From positions 1 to 51,877 of the forward strand of contig CASDXQ010000013.1 of NCBI GenBank assembly GCA_949285145.1: DNA of 51,877 nt, read 5' to 3'. The position numbers and the translations under genes were made by a program. Of this stretch, positions 26,219 through 33,908 are shown piece by piece. The DNA comes from an uncultured Spirochaetales bacterium. GTDB taxonomy: Bacteria; Spirochaetota; Spirochaetia; Sphaerochaetales; Sphaerochaetaceae. Within the stretch, counting starts at the first letter, position 1; each line of letters begins with the position of its first letter. The notes under the pieces are model-generated. The model had not been told where the DNA came from. It did not search any database and worked only from the letters and a program-made list of their open reading frames with translations.

Positions 26219-27406
26219 TTAAAGCCTGCTTATCAGAACCGGAAAAGCGATGAGCGTTCCGAAAGCACTGCCGAGGGACGAGAACAGAAACACGAGCAGG
26301 GCATGCAGGATCCTGTTCTTGTACCAGCGCTTGAATTTCATGGCATCATCGTTTATTCCTTCAAAATCCTTTACCTTAGGTTTCCGGAGTGTTGCTTCGA
26401 GAATTCCTCCGAGCATGCCGACACCAAGCGCCGGATGAAGTGCGAAAAGAGGTGCTGTGACGGCACAGGCAATGACATTAAGCGGATGTGCAAGGGAAGC
26501 GGATGTCGCAATGAACGTGCAGGAACAGTTTACGGCAATCCAGATAAGGAACATTCTCATTCCCTGATCCCATCCGGAAGAGATGAAGCCATATATTAAA
26601 ACAGCCACTATCAGAAGAGGAATGAGCCAGCTTATTATTTTCCCCACCGGGGCACCTTTTGGAATAAATGAAAGATTTTCAAGAGAAGGAGAGCTTTCTC
26701 CTCTGCTTAGTTTGCCAATGGTGTCTATGACTCCGTTTGTATGTCCTGCACCTATTACCGCTATTTTCTTTTTTCCTTCTGTCTCGAAGATTGAACGTCC
26801 GAGATACTGATCCCTTTCGTCAATGAGAACCTCTTTGACAGTCGGAAGTTCTTCTGCCATTTCATTCATCATTGACTGCAACGTGTCTTGTTTTTTCAGA
26901 TCTTCAAGTTCCTGTTCTGTTATTTCTTCTTTGGAGAAGGCCGCTGAAAGCAGGACGGAAATAAGTTTGCATTTGTTCCATAGCGAACTTTTTGCCCATG
27001 CACGTTTGAAAGTTGTCTGGATGTCCCTGTCGCACAGAGAGAGAGGTATGCCTTTTTCTTTTGCCATCTCTGCCGCACCAAGAATCTCGTCGCCGGGTTT
27101 TGTTCCTGTCTGCTCTCCCATCCTGCGCTGGAAAGAAGAAAGGGCGGTATTGGCCAGGAGAAAGAATCCCTTTCCTTCTTTTATGACTTTCCTTATATCC
27201 ATGTTTTCCCAGCTGGACTTTTCTGTTTTTGACTTCATCCTGCCATCATCAAGTTCGATGCAGATCCTGTCAGGATTCTCGCTTTCAATCAGGCTTGCGA
27301 CTTCTTCAACGCTTGTCTGGCTGACATGCGCCGTTCCCACAAGTATTATTTCCTGATCTGGGAGAATGAGTTTATGTATTGTATCGCTGATCGTTTCCAC
27401 TTTCAT
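26219..27406 (-). CDS. TraB/PrgY-family membrane protein
   Basis: The 395-residue protein starts with the TraB domain. It contains EIILVGTAHVSQTSVEEV (GTAH motif, about residues 19-36), RICIELDDGRM and KKIAVIGAGHTNGV (second conserved His). At least three C-terminal membrane segments follow, from about residue 250 (IISWLIPLLIVAVLIYGFI, MFLIWIAVNCSCTFIATSASLAHP, and the final helix). TraB of Enterococcus limits pheromone activity, and the domain is related to TIKI metalloproteases. The role here is unknown. No clear ribosome-binding site precedes the ATG. A TAAGTT hexamer lies 9 nt upstream. Confidence 0.85.
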   Translation of the reverse strand: MKVETISDTIHKLILPDQEIILVGTAHVSQTSVEEVASLIESENPDRICIELDDGRMKSKTEKSSWENMDIRKVIKEGKGFFLLANTALSSFQRRMGEQTGTKPGDEILGAAEMAKEKGIPLSLCDRDIQTTFKRAWAKSSLWNKCKLISVLLSAAFSKEEITEQELEDLKKQDTLQSMMNEMAEELPTVKEVLIDERDQYLGRSIFETEGKKKIAVIGAGHTNGVIDTIGKLSRGESSPSLENLSFIPKGAPVGKIISWLIPLLIVAVLIYGFISSGWDQGMRMFLIWIAVNCSCTFIATSASLAHPLNVIACAVTAPLFALHPALGVGMLGGILEATLRKPKVKDFEGINDDAMKFKRWYKNRILHALLVFLFSSLGSAFGTLIAFPVLISRL

Positions 27407-27444
27407 AATGAGTAAAACTTAATGCATTCTTCTTCTTGTGGCAA

Positions 27445-27858
27445 TTACGCGGGGAGAAAGATTTGCATTACGGACTCAAAATCTTTTTCTTTATAGAAGC
27501 GTATATATAATTCTCCTTCCATTCTGTACAGCGGAAGGGTTTTGACAAGTCGCAGTATTTCTTTTTCATCTTCGCACACAGGCGCCTGCAGGAGGGAATA
27601 TTTACCTGCCGGTATGCTGAGATTGTATCCTTTTCTGGCTGCAGGAGGATAGCCGCTTTCCACAAGATCCTTTTCTTCCTGTGTATAGGGCGAGCGGAAG
27701 CCGCACCATTTTTTTTCAAGGCGCAGGAAGACATCATCATAGAAAAAACGGCAGCAGTATGTGAATTCGCTTCCTGTTTCAAGTGTGAAAATTTCATCAA
27801 TGGAATGCTCTTCTTCCTTGTATGTCAGAGGAATGATGAGATTGAGTGTGAACAACAT
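27445..27858 (-). CDS. Conserved-looking hypothetical protein, divergent from fprA
   Basis: The 137-residue protein begins MLFTLNLIIPLTYKEEEHSID. It contains KKWCGFRSPYTQEEKDLVESG, PAGKYSLLQAP and MEGELYIRFYKEKDFESV. No signal peptide, membrane helix or known motif is seen. A soluble alpha/beta protein is likely. I do not recognise it. An upstream in-frame ATG at 27879 exists. MLFT is preferred because TTGTCC-17-TATCAT ends 6 nt before it. It shares an 80-bp divergent promoter region with the flavodiiron protein gene. Confidence 0.65.
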   Translation of the reverse strand: MLFTLNLIIPLTYKEEEHSIDEIFTLETGSEFTYCCRFFYDDVFLRLEKKWCGFRSPYTQEEKDLVESGYPPAARKGYNLSIPAGKYSLLQAPVCEDEKEILRLVKTLPLYRMEGELYIRFYKEKDFESVMQIFLPA

Positions 27859-27864
27859 GGGGAA

Positions 27865-27931
27865 ATGATAGCCTATCATCCTTTTCAGGACAATGGCGAA
27901 CCTTGTTAGTAAGGCTGTATTCGGGTATTAT
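27865..27931. promoter_or_regulatory. Back-to-back leaderless promoters of the hypothetical gene and fprA
   Basis: Minus strand: TTGTCC (27888-27893), 17 nt, TATCAT (27865-27870), 6 nt, ATG. Plus strand: TTGTTA (27903-27908), 17 nt, TATTAT (27926-27931), 6 nt, ATG. The two -35 elements are only 9 bp apart. Confidence 0.55.
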
Positions 27932-27937
27932 ATGGGT

Positions 27938-29131
27938 ATGTTAAGTACAATTAAAGAAAACATCCATCTTTTCCGTTATGAGAAAAATCATGACGATCTG
28001 TTTGAAGGCTGCTGGCCGATCAATAAGGGCGTTTCGATAAACTCCTATTTCATAAACGGAGGCAGTAAGAAAGTTCTTATCGATTATGTCGAGGCAGGCG
28101 CGTCTTTTGATGATGATCTTTCACAGCTTGGATTAAAGCTGGAGGATATCGACATTCTTGTTCTGAACCATATGGAGCCTGATCACACCGGTGCTTTGTC
28201 AACGCTTTTCGCCAGGAACCCGCAGATCCAGGTATATGCTACAAGACTCGGCGCGGCTGAAACCGAAACTCTCTATGGTTATAAAAACGTGCATGTCATC
28301 ACAAATGGCGAGGAGCTTGATATCGGCGGCATGACACTTGTTTTCTATGCCACACCTAATATCCACTGGCCGGATACGATGATGACATATCTCAAGGAGG
28401 AGGGAATTCTTTTTTCCTGTGATGCATTCGGAGCTTTCGGCGCATACCAGAGTGTATATGATGATGAGCTTACGGAAAGCGAATGGGCACTGCTGAAAAC
28501 AGAGACAGAGCGTTATTATGCGAATATTGTCGCAAGTTTCTCTTCCTTCGTTCTCAGGGGAATCAAAGCTCTTTCCTCTCTTGAGATAAAGACAATCTGC
28601 CCCAGTCATGGTCTTGTATGGAGAAAGGATCCGCTTTCTGTTGTCACATGGTATGCCAGAATGGCAGGTTATGCAGAGGGTGAAAGGGAAAAGGAGATCA
28701 CCATTCTTGTTTCCAGTATGTATGGAAATACTCTTTCATATGTTTCATCCCTTGAGAGAATGGCAAAGGATGCCGGGATTGTTACCCATACAGTAAGGAT
28801 TCCTGATACAAACGCCTCCTATGCAATTGAGAAGGTGTGGAGAAGCAAGGCTTTCGTTGTTGCCGCTCCTACATATGAGAAGGAGATGTTCCCTCCAATG
28901 GCCCACTGCCTTGACTGGCTTTCCAGAAAAGATGTGAAGGGCAGGATCTCAATGCATTTCGGTTCTTCTCTCTGGTCGGGCGGAGCTTCTGCTGAATATA
29001 AGGCATATGCTGAGAAGATGCAGCTTGATGTTGTTGACACTTTCGATTTCAGAGGAAAAGGAACAGCTGAGGACAGGGAGCGCATCATGAATGCATTCAG
29101 CAGGGTCATAGATAAAGTCAGGGGAGAGTGA
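27938..29131 (+). CDS. fprA: Flavodiiron protein (A-type flavoprotein, FprA family)
   Basis: Flavodiiron proteins reduce oxygen to water or nitric oxide to nitrous oxide in anaerobes. The 397-residue protein has a metallo-beta-lactamase-like diiron domain with HMEPDHTG (His-x-Glu-x-Asp-His), NIHWPDTM, SCDAFGAFG and CPSHGLVW, all the usual iron ligands. The C-terminal flavodoxin domain has the FMN loop SSMYGNT (about 265-271). No rubredoxin domain is fused, so a separate electron donor is needed. An earlier in-frame ATG (27893) exists, but the family begins at MLSTIKENIHLF, and a promoter ends 6 nt before that codon. Confidence 0.94.
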   Translation: MLSTIKENIHLFRYEKNHDDLFEGCWPINKGVSINSYFINGGSKKVLIDYVEAGASFDDDLSQLGLKLEDIDILVLNHMEPDHTGALSTLFARNPQIQVYATRLGAAETETLYGYKNVHVITNGEELDIGGMTLVFYATPNIHWPDTMMTYLKEEGILFSCDAFGAFGAYQSVYDDELTESEWALLKTETERYYANIVASFSSFVLRGIKALSSLEIKTICPSHGLVWRKDPLSVVTWYARMAGYAEGEREKEITILVSSMYGNTLSYVSSLERMAKDAGIVTHTVRIPDTNASYAIEKVWRSKAFVVAAPTYEKEMFPPMAHCLDWLSRKDVKGRISMHFGSSLWSGGASAEYKAYAEKMQLDVVDTFDFRGKGTAEDRERIMNAFSRVIDKVRGE

Positions 29132-29293
29132 AAAGATTTCCCTGCTGTAGAGGAAATAAAGAAGAGCGGATGATTCCTGTCGGATTTCAAAGGCCGGAAG
29201 AGATTGTCCGTTCTGTTTTTTTACTTCTTGCAGTATTTTTTGTTTTGAGAATATACTATATATAAATTCCATATAAAAAAGGAAGGATTCAAT

Positions 29294-29860
29294 ATGAAAA
29301 AGAAACTTATCGTGACATTGCTTGTTCTTGCATCTTGTATGGCTGGGCTTTTTGCTACACCTCTCATACAGCTTGGTGCCAATTTTGCATATAACGCGCC
29401 TGTTGGCGATGGCGATGCATTTGTGGACGGACTTGGTGATTTTGATAATTATTCAATCGGAGCAGAGGCCAGAATCAACTTCTTTGACTGGGTTTCGCTG
29501 GTTGTTCCCGCCACATTCGGCGGTTTGGGAAGTGATTTGTTTTCCATAAACACCACACCCAGCATCAACCTCAATATTCCTGCTGCAAGCGTTCTTGATA
29601 TCGCACTTGGTCTTGGAATGAGAATGAATTTTTCTCAAATCGGCGATGACTGGTATCTTAACGGATATCCCATGGGTGAGGCAGGAGAGGCTTTCCTCGG
29701 AGCAAGTCTTGCATACAGAGCTGCTCTCACTTTCAATGTTCTTGGTCTTGGCATCGGCCTGACAGCTTCCGTTCCTACAGGATCCTTCAATGATTTCAGC
29801 ATGATGCCGCAGTGGGAGCAGACAGCGCTTTCAGCATCACTGATGTTAAATCTTTTCTGA
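29294..29860 (+). CDS. Predicted outer membrane beta-barrel protein
   Basis: The 188-residue protein has a signal peptide (MKKKLIVTLLVLASCMAGLF, cleavage after FA). The mature part is Gly/Ala rich with alternating amphipathic strands (LIQLGANFAYNAPV, SIGAEARINFFDWVSLVVPATFG, LDIALGLGMRMNF, LGASLAYRAALTFNVLGLGIGL) and a C-terminal aromatic residue (LMLNLF). This is the pattern of small outer-membrane barrels in spirochaetes. No name can be given. AAGGAAGG lies about 8 nt before the ATG, with an AT-rich promoter region (TATACTATATATAA) about 40 nt upstream. A terminator follows at 29950. Confidence 0.78.
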   Translation: MKKKLIVTLLVLASCMAGLFATPLIQLGANFAYNAPVGDGDAFVDGLGDFDNYSIGAEARINFFDWVSLVVPATFGGLGSDLFSINTTPSINLNIPAASVLDIALGLGMRMNFSQIGDDWYLNGYPMGEAGEAFLGASLAYRAALTFNVLGLGIGLTASVPTGSFNDFSMMPQWEQTALSASLMLNLF

Positions 29861-29949
29861 TATCCAGATCTGACTGGAAACAGAAAAACTCCGCAGGGCT
29901 GGTGTGTGCACCAGTCAAGCAGGACAGAGAAATAATTAAATCAAACGAT

Positions 29950-29986
29950 GTCGCTGTGCTTTTTTGGTGCAGCGACTCTTTTTATT
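29950..29986 (+). terminator. Terminator after the outer membrane protein gene
   Basis: GTCGCTG pairs with CAGCGAC across a T-rich loop, followed by TCTTTTTATTTTA. It lies about 90 nt after the stop. Confidence 0.7.
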
Positions 29987-30042
29987 TTATATTCATCTGA
30001 CCCGCCTGCTATGGACAGTAAGGTGTGCGGTGTGAGAGGAAA

Positions 30043-30068
30043 GCTCTCAGCGCTGACGCCCTGAGAGC
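30043..30068 (-). terminator. Candidate terminator after pepD
   Basis: GCTCTCAG and CTGAGAGC form an 8-bp stem with a 10-nt loop. On the minus strand it is followed by TTTCCTC. The T-tract is short, so confidence is moderate. Confidence 0.5.
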
Positions 30069-30099
30069 CTGCCGTTTCAATCGATAAACCATTCTCCTG

Positions 30100-31542
30100 T
30101 CAGATGTTTGAAAGCATATAACGCAGGAAACCCATCGTTCTTTCTGCTGAATCAATCATGATATGCTCGTTGACAGAGTGGACATCATACAGGTTCGGAC
30201 CTATGGAAATAGAATCCATTCCTTTTACGACGGAATTGATGATTCCGCATTCCAAGCCGGCATGTATGCTGGTGACTACAGGTTTTTTCTTTGTATATGC
30301 TTTATACAAGGCGGCTGCTTTCTTTGTGAGAGGTGATGCAGGATCAGGTTCCCATGAAGGATATGCATCGGTGTAGGAAACCTTGAAGCCGAGATCCTCA
30401 TACGCAGCTGCAACCCTGTATGCACATTCATTGCGTGCCGATTCGATAAGGGATCTTGTTGATGATATTGCAGTAAGTTTTCCCTCTGCAAGCTCGACGA
30501 TTGCAAGATTGTTTGAAGTTTCCACGATACCCGGAACAGATGCACTCATCGCCTGCGGACCTGTTGCTGTAAGGTAAAGAGCTTCCATGAATGCAATGGA
30601 TGTTTTGGACTTCACTGCCTGATCGGGAATATTGTCCGTTTTCTCGAGGCGGATCACGATGCCTGGATCTGTTATTCTGTACTCATTGGAGACTTCTTCC
30701 TTCACCTGATTGACGATGCTTTCAATAATGCTGCAGTCTTCCTTGTCTGCTACAAATGAAACCGTGCATGCTGAAGGTATCACATTGCGTCTTGTGCCGC
30801 CGGAGAGGGATGTGAGCATGTAATCTGGAAGGCGGTGCATGATGCGGCTTGCAAGTTTGATCGCATTTGCCCTTCCTTTGTGTATTTCCCCGCCGCTGTG
30901 ACCTCCAAGCAGTCCTGAGATTCTGAGGGAGTAGGCGGCAGCCTTTTCCTTGTTGACATTCTTCAGTTTTGCCTTTCCTTCTGCGTCGATCTCGATACCG
31001 CCTGCACAGCCTGTGTATATGATTCCTTCTTCCTCACTGTCCAGGTTTATAAGTCTTCTGCTTTCAAGTTTGCTTCCATCAAGCCCGTTGGCACCGTTCA
31101 TGCCTGTTTCCTCGCTTACTGTGAAAAGCAGTTCCAGAGGGGGATGTGCAAGATCAGGATCCGATGCTAGCGCCATTGCCATCGCCATTGCGATTCCGTT
31201 GTCCGCCCCAAGGGAGGTGTCCTTTGCCCGGACAGTCTGTCCGTCACATATGATTTCAACCGGATCTGTGAGAAAATCGTGACAGCTGTCTTCCGTTTTG
31301 ACACAGACCATGTCCATATGTCCCTGGAGACAAAGCGGGGCTTCCTTTTCCTTTCCTTTTGTTCCCGGCACATATATGAAGACATTTCCGGCTTTGTCTG
31401 TATCTGTCTTCAGTTTTTGTTCCCGTGCCCAGGAAACAAGGAATTTTCTTATGCCTTCCTCGTTTCCGCTTTCCCTGGGAATGGCTGAAATGTCATTGAA
31501 AATCGACCACATGGTCTTTTCTTTCAGATTATCGAACCACAT
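30100..31542 (-). CDS. pepD: Xaa-His / non-specific cytosolic dipeptidase (M20C, PepD)
   Basis: PepD hydrolyses a broad range of dipeptides. The 480-residue zinc peptidase shows CLQGHMDMVC (metal His and Asp), SLGADNGIAMAMAMAL (bridging Asp), FTVSEETGMNGA (catalytic and metal Glu) and NLDSEEEG. The dimerisation domain (about 190-360) carries GGHSGGEIHKGRANAIK. The C-terminal HAGLECGII holds the last metal His. The long M20C inner domain separates it from PepT. AAGGAG lies 7 nt before the ATG. The gene overlaps the nagA end by 14 nt, forming a nagA-pepD operon. Confidence 0.95.
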   Translation of the reverse strand: MWFDNLKEKTMWSIFNDISAIPRESGNEEGIRKFLVSWAREQKLKTDTDKAGNVFIYVPGTKGKEKEAPLCLQGHMDMVCVKTEDSCHDFLTDPVEIICDGQTVRAKDTSLGADNGIAMAMAMALASDPDLAHPPLELLFTVSEETGMNGANGLDGSKLESRRLINLDSEEEGIIYTGCAGGIEIDAEGKAKLKNVNKEKAAAYSLRISGLLGGHSGGEIHKGRANAIKLASRIMHRLPDYMLTSLSGGTRRNVIPSACTVSFVADKEDCSIIESIVNQVKEEVSNEYRITDPGIVIRLEKTDNIPDQAVKSKTSIAFMEALYLTATGPQAMSASVPGIVETSNNLAIVELAEGKLTAISSTRSLIESARNECAYRVAAAYEDLGFKVSYTDAYPSWEPDPASPLTKKAAALYKAYTKKKPVVTSIHAGLECGIINSVVKGMDSISIGPNLYDVHSVNEHIMIDSAERTMGFLRYMLSNI

Positions 31543-32734
31543 TTATGAACTCCTTGCTCAACAGTCCCCTGGCAAGTTTACCGTTGATGAACAGGCCGCC
31601 GAGACTGAAGTCTCTGTTGATTATAGCCACATTCGCGGTATAGCCAGGGATAAGAGCTCCTTTTTTATTGAAATTATAAATCCTTGCTGGATTTGAACAG
31701 GCCATCTGTATTGCCTGGTCGATAGGGATTCCCCATTCCACAAGATTCTCAAGCCCCTTGAGCATGGTGAGTGCGGAGCCGAGGAACAGGGAGTTGTCCT
31801 GTGCGGAGACGAATGCTCCGTCAACGAGCTGAGCCGGCATGCCGTTGGCTGTCAGCTGCCCTTCCTTCTGCATCGTCGGTTTCAGCGAGTCTGTGACCAT
31901 CACTATGTTGCTTATCGGCTTTTCCCTGAGAAGCAGTTTCACGAGTTCCGGATGGACGTGAATGCCGTCACAGATTATCTCGGCTTTCATGTCCTGCTGG
32001 ATCATGATCGCGCCGACACAGTTCGGGTTTCTGTGATGCAGGCGGCTCATTGCATTGAAGAAGTGTGTTGAATGCAGAATGCCGCACTGCATTCCTTCTA
32101 TGATATTCTCATAAGCGGCATCGGTGTGGCCTGCAAGCAGCACGATTCCCTTTTTCTGCGCTTCAAGGGCAAGAGTTCTCATGTGTTTCAGTTCTGGCGC
32201 AACCGTCATGCAGACAATCTTTCCTTCTCCGGCTTCATAAAGCTGGTTGAACACATCCAGACTGACTTCCTGAAGACCGTCCGGCGACTGAGCACCGATT
32301 CTCTTTGACGATATGAAAGGACCTTCGAGGTTCACACCTTCTATGATTGCTCCTTTTTCCTTACCCATTGCGCCGACAATTGCCTTTGTTGCAGCAATCA
32401 TCTTGTCAAGTCTGTCGGTGTAGACGGCAGGAAGGAATGATGTGACGCCGAAATCAGCAAGGCGTTCGCTCATGCCGAGGATCGAGTCAACGCTGCAGTC
32501 CTCTGTTCCGTATCCTCCGATACCGTGCAGGTGCGTGTCGATCAGACCCGGTGTGATGTATGCTCCCTTAACGTCGATCAGTGTGACGGAAGAGGGGTAG
32601 TTCTGTTCGTCAAGGCGTTTCATCCTGAAAACGTCTTCAATTTTTCCTTCATCGTTGATTGCCAGTGCGCAGTTGTCGATTTTCGCGACTCCTGACAGCA
32701 CGGTTCCGTTAATCAAAACATATTTTACGCTCAT
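31529..32734 (-). CDS. nagA: N-acetylglucosamine-6-phosphate deacetylase
   Basis: NagA converts GlcNAc-6-P to glucosamine-6-P in amino-sugar catabolism and wall recycling. The 401-residue amidohydrolase begins MSVKYVLINGTVLSG and has DTHLHGIGGYGTED (HxH), NLEGPFIS (metal Glu), LAGHTDA and STHFFNAMSRLHHRNP (metal His residues). The catalytic Asp lies in VMVTDSLKP. The open frame runs 61 codons further upstream, into the divergent neighbour, with no homology there. TATGCT lies 6 nt before the chosen ATG and there is no strong Shine-Dalgarno sequence. Confidence 0.94.
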   Translation of the reverse strand: MSVKYVLINGTVLSGVAKIDNCALAINDEGKIEDVFRMKRLDEQNYPSSVTLIDVKGAYITPGLIDTHLHGIGGYGTEDCSVDSILGMSERLADFGVTSFLPAVYTDRLDKMIAATKAIVGAMGKEKGAIIEGVNLEGPFISSKRIGAQSPDGLQEVSLDVFNQLYEAGEGKIVCMTVAPELKHMRTLALEAQKKGIVLLAGHTDAAYENIIEGMQCGILHSTHFFNAMSRLHHRNPNCVGAIMIQQDMKAEIICDGIHVHPELVKLLLREKPISNIVMVTDSLKPTMQKEGQLTANGMPAQLVDGAFVSAQDNSLFLGSALTMLKGLENLVEWGIPIDQAIQMACSNPARIYNFNKKGALIPGYTANVAIINRDFSLGGLFINGKLARGLLSKEFINVVR

Positions 32735-32810
32735 GTTTCCAGCATACACCAGAACGGATAAAGAAACCATTCTTTTTTTTAGCGCGCAAATAATATATGA
32801 TGTGTCCAGC

Positions 32811-33746
32811 ATGAATGAAAAAGACAGAGTTTTCGTAATAATAAACCCGCATGCGTCGAAGGGAAGGGGTGCCGGCAAGGCAGAGAAGATAAGGGCATGT
32901 TTTGAGGAACACGGCATACATGCTGATTTCTACCTCACAAAATGCGAGAATGACGGTGAGAGGGCAGGTCTTGAGGCTTGTCTCAAAGGCTATTCCTCTG
33001 TTGTCGCCGCTGGCGGGGACGGTGCCGTCAATGAAGTCGTCAACGGTATCATGAAAAGCGGAACTGATACAAAAATGGGTATCATTCCGTTAGGAAGAGG
33101 CAATGATTTTGCATGGATGGCGGGAATTCCGAGCGACATCACGCAGGCTGTGCAGCTCATTGCCCGCAGGCAGGCCAGAAAAATAGATGTAGGTTATCTT
33201 GAAGGAGGACGGTTCCCTGAAGGCCGTTATTTCCTCAATGGAACCGGATTCGGCTTTGAGCCTGCCATTAACTTCAAAGCTGCGGAGTATAAACATCTTA
33301 ATGGCATGCCCAGCTATATAGTCGCTTTTTTTCATTGTCTCCTTCATCTGCCTTCGAGCTACAAAGTGAAGATGACGATTGACGGAAGGACATTCAATCT
33401 TGAAAGTCAGCAGATTTCCGTGAGCAACGGACGGAGAATGGGTTCGGCCTTCATCCTTGCGCCTCATGCTGTGCTTGATGACGGTCTTCTTGATGTTGTG
33501 TTTTCAAACCGTCCCGTCGTGAGGCGCGAGGTGATTCCCATGGTGCTTTCTTTCTTCAGGGGAACCCAGCTTGAGACGTGTTCATTCATGCAGGAAGAAA
33601 GGGGAAAGGAAATCATCATAGAAAGCGCGGAGGATAATATGAAAATTCACACTGATGGTGAATTTGTTTCGCTTTCAGCAGACAAGTGCCGCGTAAAACT
33701 TCTTCCTTCTTCTCTGAACCTTTTCTATACGCGCTCCGGATTCTGA
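32811..33746 (+). CDS. Diacylglycerol/lipid kinase family protein (YegS/BmrU type)
   Basis: The 311-residue protein has the DAGK catalytic fold: FVIINPHASKGRG, VAAGGDGAVNEVVNGI (GGDG ATP motif, about residues 64-79) and IIPLGRGNDFAWMAG. The C-terminal beta-sandwich domain has LAPHAVLDDGLLDVV and HTDGEFV. Members phosphorylate diacylglycerol or related lipids at the inner membrane. The open frame begins much earlier inside the divergent nagA promoter. MNEKDRVFVII is chosen because the family starts there. TATGAT lies 9 nt upstream, so the leader is very short. Confidence 0.88.
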   Translation: MNEKDRVFVIINPHASKGRGAGKAEKIRACFEEHGIHADFYLTKCENDGERAGLEACLKGYSSVVAAGGDGAVNEVVNGIMKSGTDTKMGIIPLGRGNDFAWMAGIPSDITQAVQLIARRQARKIDVGYLEGGRFPEGRYFLNGTGFGFEPAINFKAAEYKHLNGMPSYIVAFFHCLLHLPSSYKVKMTIDGRTFNLESQQISVSNGRRMGSAFILAPHAVLDDGLLDVVFSNRPVVRREVIPMVLSFFRGTQLETCSFMQEERGKEIIIESAEDNMKIHTDGEFVSLSADKCRVKLLPSSLNLFYTRSGF

Positions 33747-33818
33747 GAAAAGTCCGAAATTTTGATAATACTTTTATAACTGTATGTGTTTAAAAGAATA
33801 GTTATGAAAAAAAAGTGT

Positions 33819-33847
33819 TTGACAACCAACTTGTTCTGGTATATTGT
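33819..33847 (+). promoter_or_regulatory. Sigma-70-type promoter of the (alpha/alpha)6 glycosidase gene
   Basis: TTGACA (33819-33824), 17-nt spacer, TATTGT (33842-33847). It lies about 60 nt before the TTG start, which has its own GGAGAG site. Confidence 0.7.
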
Positions 33848-33865
33848 ATAAGATGAGTTTATAGG

Positions 33866-33884
33866 CGAAAAAACACGTTTTTCG
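33866..33884 (+). promoter_or_regulatory. Inverted repeat in the 5' leader of the glycosidase gene
   Basis: CGAAAAA and TTTTTCG form a 7-bp inverted repeat around ACACG, about 12-20 nt downstream of the predicted transcription start. The position suits an operator or a leader hairpin. Confidence 0.4.
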
Positions 33885-33908
33885 ACATATTTTTGGAGAG
33901 TATCTGCG

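Noticed and set aside
31529..32917. Extended NagA N-terminus (61 extra residues)
   Set aside because: The extension runs antisense into the divergent lipid kinase gene and has no amidohydrolase character; the -10 hexamer sits before the internal ATG.
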